Shown here one piece after another: positions 44,582-56,091 of a stretch of 64,000 bases of DNA (position 1 is the stretch's first letter; each line of letters begins with the position of its first letter). The translations under genes and the position numbers were made by a program. Origin of the DNA: Whalleya microplaca (Eukaryota > Ascomycota > Sordariomycetes > Xylariales > Xylariaceae); the NCBI GenBank assembly GCA_022497155.1, contig MU385739.1:1-64000 (forward strand). Reading direction: 5' to 3'. The notes beneath the pieces are model-generated. The model was given only the letters and a program-made list of their open reading frames with translations, was not told the origin of the DNA and made no database searches.

Positions 44582-47571
44582 ACGACAGCGTGCCGAACAT
44601 TACTGGCTTGTTCTGGAGTTGTCTGTATACTATGGATCTGCAGGCCTTTCGATTTTTTTAACGACGCTTCTTCTTGTCGTCCTGTTGTTGATTATGTATC
44701 TATGGTGGGATGTATCTAGTTAAATTGGCTGATTGTCAAATGGTTAATATGTTTGTATATCTAACTGTTGTTCGGCACGAGAACAGCTGAAGGCGGTATG
44801 TATAATATACGGTATCACGTGTCAAATATTAGGATGAATATCCGTTCATTGGTGTGGGATTCAAGTGAGGGAGACACCAGGGGGATGAGTATAGTTATAA
44901 TATAACATGTGGGTCGCCCAACCTCCTATATTCTAACGTTACAACAAGGGTGATACAGGGCATTGTCTTCGAAAGACGACTATTGGTTCCTTTTCTGTTA
45001 TATAGCCTTGGCCTTGATATCACCTAGTATAAATCTCAGACATTGAAGCGATCCGATTGTGATATGTGGTTGAGAAACTATTGTTATTTGGATTACTCAT
45101 ATTTTCTCGTCTGGCTTGGATGGCCTAAAGCTGGTAGAGTCTTATGTATTTGAATAAAAAAACTCATGAGTTAAGTGAATATTTCAGAGTCTAACTGACT
45201 TAAATAGTCTAGGGTTAAGCTAGTCTATATATAGTCGAACCAGGATATCAAACCTCTATTTGTACCACAATCGCAATAATTCGTACAGTCAGGTAAAGCT
45301 TTATGGTTGAAAAGTTATATGTTTCCACATCAACTACACAAGTTATAATTGCAAAAATGAACCTAATAGCCAGAAGTATCCAAAGGACACGTTAACTCGT
45401 AAAGATATAGGCATATCTATATGATGAAAGTGGCTAGCGCAAAATCGGGATTTAAAGCCCCTTGCGGCACTCACAGTAATAGGATGACGAATATCGCTAA
45501 ATAAAGCGATAGCCTATAGGCAGAGACAACAACAAGCTGCCAAGGCCGTAGCAGCTCCGAATTCTTCCAACCGGATCTCTTGATGAAGAATGGTAGGTTC
45601 GACCGTCTTCATCACCACGCACAGGAGGTAGTTACGCTAGGTTAGATCTTATCGTGTGCAGGAACCAATGAGCTGCTGCGGTATGTATGTACGCAGTAGT
45701 CCCTGCGGTTATGGTTGTACTTTTAGGCAAGTACGAAGGAGGCTAGATTACCTAAGTAAGCCGAAGGGCATTGAAGCCCCGATAAAGCTGATGTTCGGTA
45801 GCGGGTGGGGGTTTGCCGTCTTGTTGACTCATACTCGCTCGGGTCTAATGCAGGTTCACAGGTTCACAGGTTCACAATGCCAAAGTACCTGGCAAGACCC
45901 ATCGTCTGCTATTCTACTTTCACATGAATGGTGTCTGATTCCTCTCTCTTTACCCCTTTGAGACTAATTATTCTCGAGATTCCTTCTGCTCGCCCCAACA
46001 TGATAATGCCCGGGGTCCATGTTGTCATGTCACTGGAGAATGAGCTCGGCACTTCATTAGCTGTCGTCGTGAGCCATCCAATTTGCTCCTGCATATCAAT
46101 TGAACAACTCACTGCTCAAGTGGCGGTGCAGTCGTTGGTTGGAAGAGGCACGCAGTAATAATTGGGGACATTCCTCCGAAACTGCTACGAGAAAACTGTA
46201 CAAGCCGTGCAGTGTCGTGAAAAAGGTACGCAGTACGGCGGAGCATGTGCCTTTTCTGCAGGTCCGGATTCCGAGCTGCAAAGACGGCGTGTTACTCTGC
46301 CTCTTTAACCTAACCTAGGTTAGAGAGCTCTCCACAATTGGTTATCAGGCAGATCAAGCATAGGGCATACTAGCAGACTAGGCAGTAGGCAACCTACACC
46401 AACTGTTAGCTGCGACACCCACCCTGCCACCATTTCTGCTGATGCCATCTACATAACCTGGGCTGCCTGGGTGTGAAGGCTGCTCGAAGGGAATCCCCTC
46501 GATACCAGTATTTCTAGGTTTTTAGGCCGTGGATGTTGAATGAACCTCGGGATTGTCTCTCCTTATTCACTACCCAAGAAGGATTACCAATACCTCTGTC
46601 AGTGGGATATCTTACTTGCTATAGTCGCACAGCTCCCGTGTCGTTGCGGGGATCATCCCAGGCTCTGATGCAACCATCGCAACATTGTTCCATTGCTCTG
46701 TCGTGCATGGATTCCTAGGCGCGCTCGTCCAACTCGGGCAGTCTGTCGTCTGAACCTCAGAGCCAATTGTCTCTTTTCGGTTATCAGCCGTGTGCTATTT
46801 TGCTTCTCAGGGGCTGTTTCCAAAGCGCTTGAATAAGCGTTTCCTGAGATTGATCGATGATTGATGGATGGATGCATTTTTCACAGATTTATTATTACCA
46901 GAGTTGACCAGCCTTCCCCTCGTTGACGTACTGGTTTCACCCCTCCAGCACCAAATGATCGGCTGCGATCCAGGCAGCCCCAGGATCCAAGTTTAGCAAC
47001 CTGACAGCAGCACAGCACCCAGCACAGACCTTTCTCTAAAAATTTACCAGCCAACACTGTTTAACGTTTGACATTTGACGTTTGACGTCTCTCGTCTTCA
47101 TCCTCCCTCTTCACCACCGCCCCCGACTGTATATCGTCAACGGCCCTCGACTTCTACTTACTGGTAACTAATAATACATACATATTTGTTCATGTCATAG
47201 GTTCGTTTATATTCCCGTAGCAAATCTAACTCCCACATAGCCAAGCCTCCAGACGGAACTAGGGACTAACCAGACAAGCTTGTTTCTACAGCCGAACGAT
47301 TGTAGATGTAATGTGCAGTGATATACGAGCCTGAACAATAGTCCTTTACCCGAAAAGCGCCATCTTTTTCTTGCGAGTTTTGCCGAAATCGTCCTGTCCA
47401 GCTTCCTTAGAAGGATTCCCTCCCCAGCCTCACAGGAGCCTGCCGTTTGTCCACCGCACTCTTCTGTCTTGTCGACCCGTTGCCTAGTGTTGGAAGCGAG
47501 CGCATCCATTGTTTGGGGCAGGCCATTGCTATGATCTCCTCAGCGTCTGGGAGTATATCAGAGACTTTGCT
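44582..47571. other. Intergenic region (3 kb)
   Basis: Only short frames. An AGGTTCAC tandem repeat is at 45851-45876. Near the right end an ACGTTTG-type heptamer repeats three times (about 47064-47087). The last few hundred bases are the upstream region of the PHD gene. Confidence 0.5.
45851..45876. repeat. AGGTTCAC octamer repeat, three copies
   Basis: Three perfect 8-nt copies in a row in otherwise unremarkable intergenic DNA. Confidence 0.85.
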
Positions 47572-50012
47572 ATGAGTGGCGACCAACCAATCTCCAGGCA
47601 AGACATCTGGTCCTATGTTTCTCTTGTCTCGGTACTGATCCTTTTTTGCAGCTTTGGTGATCCAAACGCTCAGCCTCCAACCCCGAAACAGACCCCAACG
47701 TCCGCCGGCTTCCCAACCTCCGTCTTCGAGACCCCCAAGAATAATCGAGCGTCGTTCGACGAATCGTCTGGTTGGACACCTCGCTTTGCTGAAGAATACT
47801 CTGTTTTCAATTCGACTCCTGGCAATCTGAGAGGTTCGCAGGCTCCTTTTGTAGACTTCTCCGTCTCTACGCCATATCAGCAGCCTTCTCAACATAAGAG
47901 ACCCCTTTCCGCTGAGAGTATCGCCGTTGAGATAGCAACCCATGCTACTCACTTCTCATCCGACTCAAGCCTGCCCTTACCGCCCGTTGTCCCTTCGAGA
48001 CGGCTTCCGTCGTCTCCGGGACCCTTGTTGACGGGCGAAAGCCCAACAGAAGCAGACTTTAAGACCACTTCGCAAAAGCTGTCTGCTAAGAAGGTTCGCC
48101 GAGGCTCTCTGCTGGAGGCTGTGGCCCAAACGGCCACACCCCCGCCATCTACTCACAAGGGCAAACGGCGACTTGCCCCAAAGTTACAGACAGACACTAT
48201 GCAAAATGAGGGATTCGAGCAGGAATTTGTAGCCGGCACACCGCAGCAGCAGCATCTGCAGAATTATGCCTCAACCCCGACCGACATGTTCGGTTACCCT
48301 ATGTCGGCGCCGGCTACAGCTCCTGGCTTCGGCGATTCTCGTTCGTTCTGGGACAGTGAGATGACTGGGATGGAGATCGACTTCTCCGCTACTAATCCAA
48401 ACATGTTCCAGACTCATAACCACAGGCCCATGAACTCTTTAGACTGGGGCAAGTCAAACGAGATTTTCCAGGAGACGGGCGTTGTACCGCCACAAAATCA
48501 GGAGAATAACCCGCCAGCAAAGAAGGAACGCCCGCTTGCTCCAAAACCTCCTGTTACTGAAATGGATACAGGTGTTGGGGACTCATCAATGTTTGGCACA
48601 TCTTTCACCGTCCCGGTGGAGGATCCTTTCGCCATGATGAACCACGGCGGTGGTGTGGACCCGGGGCTCTTGTTCACGAGGCCTCCATCTTCAAGTATGG
48701 AGCCTGCTACCTTCGACCCCATGGCCCAGCCACCACCGCTGCAGTCTTTTTCCCAACCGGAGCCTCTCACGTTACCTGTGAAACAGACCAAGCGTGGGAC
48801 AGTACGTCGCTCAGCTAGCACTAAGGAAGGAGACACTGGTAAGAAAGCGGACCGCATATCCGCGAGTTCACCTATCAAGCCTTCAGGCCGTCCCGGGCTT
48901 TCACGGAGCTTCAGCGAGAATAGGGGGCGCAAACCTAATATCAGGACATCTAATCTGCCGAATCTTGCCCCAGCTGCCCGTCCTGTACCACAACCCGGCA
49001 GTGGCCGATCTACTCCGCAGAGTTCAAGAAGTGGAAGGACGTCGCCGCTCAAGAACCACAATCGATTGACCAGCTTGACTTCGATCCCGGAGGCGACAGG
49101 GCCCCGAACTCAAACATCGGTCAAATTCATAATCGATTCTAGAGGCCGAGCTCGAGCTGAGACCACGACGGTAGTTGTGGATGATGAGGAGCCAGGCCCC
49201 GGCGTCATGCGACGTCAGAGGGAGCCACGCAGCAAGAGCAAGAACAGCCGCTCGTCTGAGGAGGACGAGTCTTCCACGGATGATGAACCCATCATCATCC
49301 CTAGCAGAAACAACTCGTTTGCTGTACCAGAACCTCGAAAACCGTCAGCCGCCTCATATCATTCCTCCCAGCGAAGTGTGAGCGAGCGAAGCGCCAGTAG
49401 CCTCGGCATTTACAACAATGAGCCCGAACCTACCCTTGAGGACCCCGAAAGTGAAGCCGAGACAGTTATGAATATGGCCGACAGCAGCAATCGTGGCGAC
49501 GCAGCAAGCGAGCTGCGTAAGGTAGTCGAGAATCGCCAGAAGCGGGCGTCCTTGAACACGAGCCAACGCTTCGTTTCGGGACCGCCATATAGTGCCAGCT
49601 CCACCATGTCTTCTACGACGATCATGGATGGTAGCCTCCCTACGCCAACGAGTGATCGAGGCAATCGGATCCGATGTGTCTGCAATACCACGAGCAGCAG
49701 CGGGTATATGGTTCAATGGTACGTCCGCCTTTCTTTACCCACACCCCCCTTTACTATACGTTGTCACATAATCCCCCAGAGCCCTCTGACTAATACCGAT
49801 GTAGTGAATCGTGTGAGATGTGGCTCCATGGCAAGTGCATTAACATAACCCGCCAAACGCTCCCTCGTGTCTACATTTGTGCCTTCTGCGCGAATACGCC
49901 TAACGCTCACGGAATGCGTGGTCGCGAGATACGGAGGAACACGGGCGGATCAAATCCCCGGGTCACTGCTTCATCCCCGTTAGCTCACAAATCATTCAAG
50001 TCGTTTAGGTGA
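47572..50012 (+). CDS. PHD-finger protein, probable chromatin reader
   Basis: Model: 47572-47597, 47652-49718, 49805-50012, giving 766 aa. The start MSGDQPIS precedes a 54-nt intron with a GC donor (CAG|GCAAGA) and a clear 3' end (TACTGATCC, T-run, GCAG). Without that intron the frame stays open but adds a hydrophobic stretch (SYVSLVSVLILFC) odd for such a protein. The second intron, 49719-49804 (GTACGT...GTAG), is needed to complete the zinc finger. Residues ~20-680 are Ser/Pro/Thr-rich and disordered with basic patches (KKVRRGS, KGKRRLAPK). The C-terminal PHD finger starts near 684: CVC, then CESCEMWLHGKC and YICAFC, fitting C4HC3. PHD fingers read histone H3 tails. It ends shortly after the finger. 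Partner complex unknown. Confidence 0.87.
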
Positions 50013-51104
50013 CGTCGACTTGGGTGCGAAGCCAGTGCCGTATGATATACATACATACTTACACCACCTAGAACACGAACATTTACTTTGTCCTCTGTGA
50101 TGCATACCGTAGCCGAGTTGAGGAGGGTATGTAAGGGATATATCTTTGGTATATAGAAGGCGCTCGCTGGATAGACCGGGATGGAAGCAAGCATGGGAGC
50201 AAAAAAAGAACATTGTCGGCCAGGTTCAAGCCGAGTCGAGCTGGGGGACATTTGCTGCACATGAGATACCCTGATCTTCTATGCTTACCAGGTAATAATG
50301 AAGAACAAATGAGAAATGTCATCTTAGAAACGAGGGGGACTAGGCCTCAGCTTATTAACTTTATTTTGACTCTTGTCGCCACACGTCCATGCATTAGTGG
50401 CATTAGCCTTCAACCAGAGTTACCGGTGGTCGAAAGCATGTGGGATGATAGCTGACAACTACTTGATCGGAATTTGAAGGCACTACGGAGTACTGCTTTA
50501 AGGATGAGGACCCTTAGATTATATAGGGAATATAAGTGGATGTTCTACCCCTCTACTACGTACGTTCTACTACGTACGCATCTGTTATCTACTTGCCAGG
50601 ATCAAGTAGAGGCGAATATGTATTCCCATATGGAAAGACAGACTTGACTCATCAACTGAAGACTAAATATCGAGAGTACGTAAGCTGGTTAAAGAAGAAA
50701 GATTCCGGCAGTCCGGATTGGTTACCGACCGACACTTGAGAGTAGCATCAGACGACCATTGGCAGTTGATTGATTACATGTTCCTCGCATGCAGATCTCC
50801 AACTTGTTAGACTCTCTCACGCCAAACCAAAGGAAACTAGCCCTTTCATGTGAAGGGAATCAGCCCAGAGAGGACCGGACGGCCGCCGATTTCGGAACGT
50901 GGGGTCATACAGAGCTGAAGAATTCCGAGCCTTCCAACTGTAATTCTCGCGCGGGGCAACCAAACGTTGAATCCTCTCTCTTTATATGTTCTCTGTCTGC
51001 ATTCTCCTTCTACATTCATTTCTCTTGAGAGCCAGCTCAATTGACCCCTTTGAAGCTCTCCCTATCTTTCCCCCCCCTTCTGCAGTATCAATTAGTTTCC
51101 GAGG
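50013..51104. promoter_or_regulatory. Upstream region of LEU2
   Basis: 1.1 kb with only short frames. A duplicated CTACTACGTACG lies near 50554-50578. A pyrimidine-rich leader with a CCCCCCC run precedes the LEU2 start. Confidence 0.45.
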
Positions 51105-52612
51105 ATGGCAGCCCTCAACATAGTAGTCTTCGGCGGCGACCACTGCGGTCCCGAGGTAAGCTTTCCTTCTGCCCTTACCTACTTTACCTCACTGAAAGAC
51201 GGCGGGACGTCACTAACACACAAGTGTAAAGGTAGTAGCCGAGGCGATTAAGGTAGTACATGCGCACCAAAGCACCCTTGGAGGACTGCTTGCTTTGACC
51301 GGGGGATTTTATTGACAATTATGCTAGGTCCTAAAAGCAATTGAGTCTCACAGCCCGTCTGCTGTCAAATTCAACCTCCAAGACCACTTGTTGGGTGGTG
51401 TACGTATTCGCATTGATCCATCCATCCATTCATCCCTAGCTGCAAATCCCCTTCACCCTTGCTTCCTTACGCCGATCTCCCTTTCCTGCAAACAACCCGC
51501 ATTCTACCTACAAAAACGGATAACGACAACAACTAACGCCTAATGCTTTCCCCCTAGTGCTCAATCAACGCCCACGGCACGCCCCTAACCGACGCGGCCC
51601 TCGACGCCGCGAAAGCGGCCGACGCGGTCCTCCTCGGCGCGATCGGCGGTCCGGAATGGGGCACGGGCGCCGTGCGGCCGGAGCAGGGCCTCCTGCGCCT
51701 GCGCAAGGAGCTCTCGGCCTACGGCAACCTGCGCCCGTGCTTCTTCCCCGCGGACTCGCTGGTGGACTACTCGCCGCTGAAGGCGGAGGTGTGCCGCGGC
51801 ACCGACTTCACCATCGTGCGCGAGCTGACGGGGGGCATCTACTTCGGGGAGCGCCACGAGGACGCCGGCGATGGCACAGCCTGGGACACCGAGCCGTACT
51901 CGCGGCCCGAGGTCGAGCGGATCGCGCGGCTGGCGGCGCATTTAGCATTGGCCAGGAGCCCGCCCGCGGACGTCTGGTCGCTCGACAAGGCGAACGTGCT
52001 CGCGACGAGCCGCCTGTGGAGACGGGTCGTTACCGAGGTGTTCGAGAAGGAGTTCCCGCAGCTGACGCTGAGACACCAGCTCATCGATAGCGCGGCCATG
52101 GCCATGGTCAAGAACCCGCGCGGGCTGAACGGCGTCGTCGTCACGAGTAACCTGTTCGGCGACATCGTGAGCGACGAGGCCAGTGTGATCCCGGGCAGTA
52201 TCGGGCTCAGCCCCAGCGCGAGTCTGAGCGGGATCCCGGATGGGAAGAGTCGGTGCAATGGCATTTACGAACCGATCCACGGTTAGTTTTTCTCTCTCCC
52301 CCCCTTTCCGTAGTCTGAAGCAACCTGGGACCGGGTTGCTTACCCGATATCGGACGGTGCTGACAAGTGAGTGCAGGCTCCGCGCCGGACATCTCGGGCA
52401 AGGGCATCGTCAACCCCGTCGGCACCATCCTCTCCATCGCCATGATGTGCAGGTACTCGCTGCGGCTGCCGAAGGAGGCCGACGCCATCGAGGCGGCCGT
52501 GCGGAACGTCATCGACGGCGGCGTCAGGACGAAGGACCTCGGCGGGTCGACGGGCACGACGGAGATGGGGGATGCGGTTGTGGCGGAGCTAGTCAAGCTG
52601 CTAAAAGCTTAA
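51105..52612 (+). CDS. LEU2: 3-isopropylmalate dehydrogenase (leucine biosynthesis)
   Basis: Five exons (51105-51155, 51232-51252, 51328-51399, 51558-52281, 52377-52612) encode 367 aa. All introns are GT-AG. Exon 2 is a 21-nt microexon encoding VVAEAIK. The enzyme oxidatively decarboxylates 3-isopropylmalate with NAD+, the third step of leucine synthesis. Family motifs: N-terminal [63 protein letters not shown] with substrate-binding arginines; [10 protein letters not shown]; the Lys of [27 protein letters not shown] with metal-binding aspartates; [18 protein letters not shown] binding NAD. Length is normal. Exon 4 is distinctly GC-rich compared with the flanks. It is convergent with the Med10 gene. 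Confidence 0.97.
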
Positions 52613-53132
52613 ATTAAATATTCTTAAGCATCACTGTTCTATTGTCACATGGTACATATGATACGAAGATACGAGGAAAGAAACGAGAAGATAGGCATAT
52701 GGCATCGAGGGTAGAGCGGGTCTGCTCTGGGTATGGATAAAAAAGTTCATGCTATATATACGCTGGATGTTCTTCATCTGGATGCATTTCATGATTGCTA
52801 AAATCAAAAACAATCCACTCATTCTTTTTCAGAGACCCAAGAAATGTGATAGTGGCTCTTATGAAACCGTATCTTGCGCTGTAATTCCTGGGTATAGTCA
52901 AAATACAAATTCTCAGTTATGAGTAGTCCTCACCACTGGGACGTCAAACCCAGAAACGCCGATGCTGCATGCAAATTTTCCCTGGCTCCCTTCCTCTGTG
53001 TATCTCAAATGCAAAGTCCCAACGACGACAATGGCCTCCTATGAAGGACCCAGTGCTCCTCAAGCCTCCCTCCGTTACACACCATCCCTCCGTGCCCTCG
53101 CATCTCGGCCTTCCTGCCAACTCGCCCACTAC
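52613..53132. other. Convergent gap between LEU2 and the Med10 gene
   Basis: 520 nt of 3' flanking DNA for both genes. Nothing else recognised. Confidence 0.5.
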
Positions 53133-53728
53133 CTATCGCTGCCTAAGCGCGGCCGCCGTACCACGCCCACCCCCGGTAGCCGCCACAACGCGCGCGGCGT
53201 CAGCAGCGAGCTCGGGCATGGCATTGGTGATCTCGGCGGCGAGGACGTCGCGGAAGCCGGCGAAGGCGGCCTGCTTGCCGTGCATGAGCTGGTTGCCGCG
53301 GCGGACGAGCTCGACGAACTCGCGCGTGTAGATGTCCGGGTTGCGCCCGCCGTCGACGTACTGGTGGATCAGCTCGGGCGGGATCTTGGGCAGCGACGCG
53401 CCGGCGCCGTTGGGGTTGCTGCGCGCGGCGATCGCCTGCAGGGCCGCCGAGAGCGTGCGCAGCTCGGCGGCGATCACGTCGCGCGAGGGCCGCGACTGCG
53501 AGGGGGAGTTGGGGAGGGTCGAGGGCGTGGGCGTCGAGGTCGAGGTCGTGGTTGTGTCGTAGTTTGTTGTTTGCACCATTAGGTTGTAGAAGATCTGGAT
53601 CAGGTCTTTCACCTGCTCTGTTGGGGCGAGTTAGCTGGGGGTTGGCTTGGGAGGGGAGGAGAGGAGAGGAGAGGAGGGATGGGCTTACGCTCGACGCCGT
53701 CTTGGTCGACGCACTCCATGGGGGCCAT
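53133..53728 (-). CDS. MED10: Mediator complex subunit 10 (Nut2)
   Basis: Two exons (53728-53689 and 53617-53133) encode 174 aa. The intron 53688-53618 has GTAAGC, a branch GCTAAC and AACAG, with a long CT-rich tract between. The N-terminus MAPMECVDQDGVEQQVKDLIQIFYNLMVQ matches the helical start of Med10; a Thr-rich linker follows. Then come SRDVIAAELRTLSAALQAI, IPPELIHQYVDGGRNPDIYT and REFVELVRRGNQLMHGKQAAF. The block YVDGGRNPDIYT is the family signature. Med10 belongs to the Mediator middle module, which bridges transcription factors and RNA polymerase II. The C-terminus extends ~30 residues past the conserved part in an Ala-rich tail. Confidence 0.93.
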
Positions 53729-55264
53729 GATGTCGATCGAAGTGGTTTTCTCACGATGATGTAGTTGTAGTTATAGTAGTAGTTGTAGTTATAGTAGTAG
53801 TTGTGGTTATGGTTGTGGTTGTGGTTGTGGTTGTGGTTGTGGTTGTGGTAATGACAGAGATGAGAGTGGAAGCTTTGGAGAGCTTTGGAATTGAATGATC
53901 AGAGCTGATGAGGGTGAATTGCAATTGTGGCTGATGCTCACGCGGGGACCTCAAAGGGGCCAATCAATGATGTAGATCTCTACCCCGGGTTTTAGCCTTA
54001 TCGTGGCGCATGCACATTCTCCCCCCTATTGTATTGAGGAGGCATCTAGGACTAAGTAGTTCCTGTTATAGCCTCGATATTCCAGATGAAGAATTAGCAT
54101 TCACCTCAGCAACTGCTAGTCCGTCTAATGGACTATGCCCAGGGCCCAACGATCCTTTTGTGCACGCACATAATCCTAGAGCAGTTTCATACAGATCTCA
54201 CTTTTCAACAATCATCTAATACGTGATCTAGGGACAAAGTGAATTGGACACGTCAGTCTGAATCATAATTGGATGCATTTGTCTGGCTGTCTGGGTGGGA
54301 TAGGTTGAGACGAAGACCTCGGGTTGGAATGGGTCTCCAATTGCCATGGGCTAAAGAGAAATACCCTGTTGCGGCTTTATTGTTATTATACCCAGGACAA
54401 ATTCCTGTACCCTGCCCATTATGTGACAGGATTCAACATGTCCATCTTTCACCCCAAACTCTGTTAATTGCAAGTAAATGTAGAATAATTCGACTTTAGA
54501 TATTTGAAAGAAGAGCTCAGGAAACAAACTGCTAATTGTCAATCCACGCTTTCTATACTATGAAATACTTCTTAACTATCAGATAGCTCTCTCGGACTCA
54601 GTAGCCGCAATAGAGCAATCGCCATATCATGCCTTAAATTAAGAATGTTACATATTTGCACCAACTACTAAGTTCATCATTAATAATAAATGCTGATTTG
54701 ATGCCAGTAATGTGTACCTAAACGTTTAGGCCAAATTATATAGTCTCGATGCTGCAACTTAACAATTCTTATCCGCATTTCTAAGTGTTTGAAAGCCGAC
54801 CAATCAAAAGGAGCAAGGTTCCTGTTTGGGAATACTGACGTCATGATATATACCCCACAAAAGTCCTTTGAGGCCATGAGCCTTACAGTGCTGCTACAAT
54901 CGCGATTCACATATATTTCCCAGTTCCTCGATCAGCAAATCTAGGTTTGCCATGTTGGCTGCGCCGGAGCTTTTGCTGCGGACATGATGGAATCCTTTGT
55001 TATCTGGTGCTACGCTGACGTAGGGCATCAAGACTGTTAAATACCTATATCTAGCCACCAAAACTATGCAAGTCTTGGAATTTGTAAACACTTCTCTACA
55101 ATTAATACCATCGCTACATTGCACAACCACAGTAATTCAAGACCAGCTCTCTTTGTACCAAGTTACATATTGCGCTCAAGATCTACTATATTCACATAAG
55201 GTCTATCACATAAGTACATACTAGAAGCTACTCTATACACTACCAGTTCCCACCATCAGCAACC
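53729..55264. other. Intergenic region upstream of the Med10 gene and the small membrane protein gene
   Basis: Divergent upstream region of 1.5 kb holding the repeat at 53761-53850. The rest contains only short frames. Confidence 0.5.
53761..53850. repeat. GTT/GTG-rich hexanucleotide and triplet repeat just upstream of MED10
   Basis: About 90 nt of GTAGTT/ATAGTA units passing into seven or so GTGGTT units. It ends 33 nt upstream of the Med10 start on the minus strand, so it lies in the 5' UTR or core promoter, read there as CCACAA/ACTACT. Confidence 0.9.
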
Positions 55265-55623
55265 ATGGGCATCGCATCCGGCATCCAGCACCTCGGCGCG
55301 TCGGTGATAGAGGTGATCCAGGGCATCTTCAGCACGATTGCCAACTTCTTCTACTTTGTGCTGAACTCGATCGTCGGGCTCTTCCAGGGCTTCGTCCACT
55401 TTGTCGAGGGCACGCTCGGCTTTGCGATCCGTAAGTCCTCCCCCATACATATAACAGACCACCTGCATCAGGTGGATATCTATAGGTGTACTGACCCAAG
55501 GCCACAGACAACTTCTTCATCCTCGGAACCGTTGCGGCAGGCGTCCTGGGATACCTGTACTATACGCAGCGCCAGGGTACCGCGCCAGCGAGCCGGGCCT
55601 TGAAGGGCAAGTCGACGTCGTAG
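55265..55623 (+). CDS. Small membrane protein, uncharacterised
   Basis: Two exons (55265-55430 and 55508-55623; intron GTAAGT...TACTGACCC...ACAG) encode 93 aa. Residues ~10-55 contain long amphipathic-hydrophobic helices (VIEVIQGIFSTIANFFYFVL, then SIVGLFQGFVHFVEGTLGFAI). A second hydrophobic segment follows (FFILGTVAAGVLGYLYY) and a short basic Ser/Thr tail. The spliced form is clearly better than the unspliced frame, which loses the second membrane segment. Similar small helical proteins exist in other filamentous fungi as hypotheticals. Function unknown. Confidence 0.78.
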
Positions 55624-56091
55624 AAAATGGCGATACAACAGTTTATACGACCTTTTACATGAGGACTATTGCGACGGGATGTAGGAGGCAGAACAGGAGG
55701 AGGTGGATAGATATTATACACTAGGAACGAGCCATGAATATCACGAGGCCATGAATACATCCACTGATTAATCAGACTATTTTCAGGAGGTCCTGTGAGG
55801 CTGATCGTCTGGGTTCCCATATATCGTGAGCATCTATTGTAGCGTGATACTTATGCACCTCTATCCCCGGACATGTAAATTTGGCCTAGGAAGCCTTGAT
55901 ACCTGGTTATCCACAACGCCCAGGCAACACGGGCAAATCTCTTCGGACGTCTTGAATTTCTCGTTCGGCATTAATGATGCAATCTAGCAATACGACACCC
56001 AACGCCCTAGTACACCGTTAACTCCCCAAGACACCAGCCATCATCCCCCAAACCAACAAGTAGAAAGACTGTCTCCCTCCCTGCCTCCTCC
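55624..56091. other. Convergent gap
   Basis: 468 nt between the small membrane protein gene and the 3' end of the LIM-like gene. Nothing recognised. Confidence 0.5.

Noticed and set aside
45590..45625. GGTTCGA-like B box as a possible tRNA
   Set aside because: No matching A box, acceptor stem or cloverleaf around it. Similar isolated matches near 33785 and 37610 were rejected for the same reason.
51557..52090. 177-codon Arg-rich frame overlapping LEU2 exon 4
   Set aside because: Off-frame shadow of the conserved LEU2 exon.
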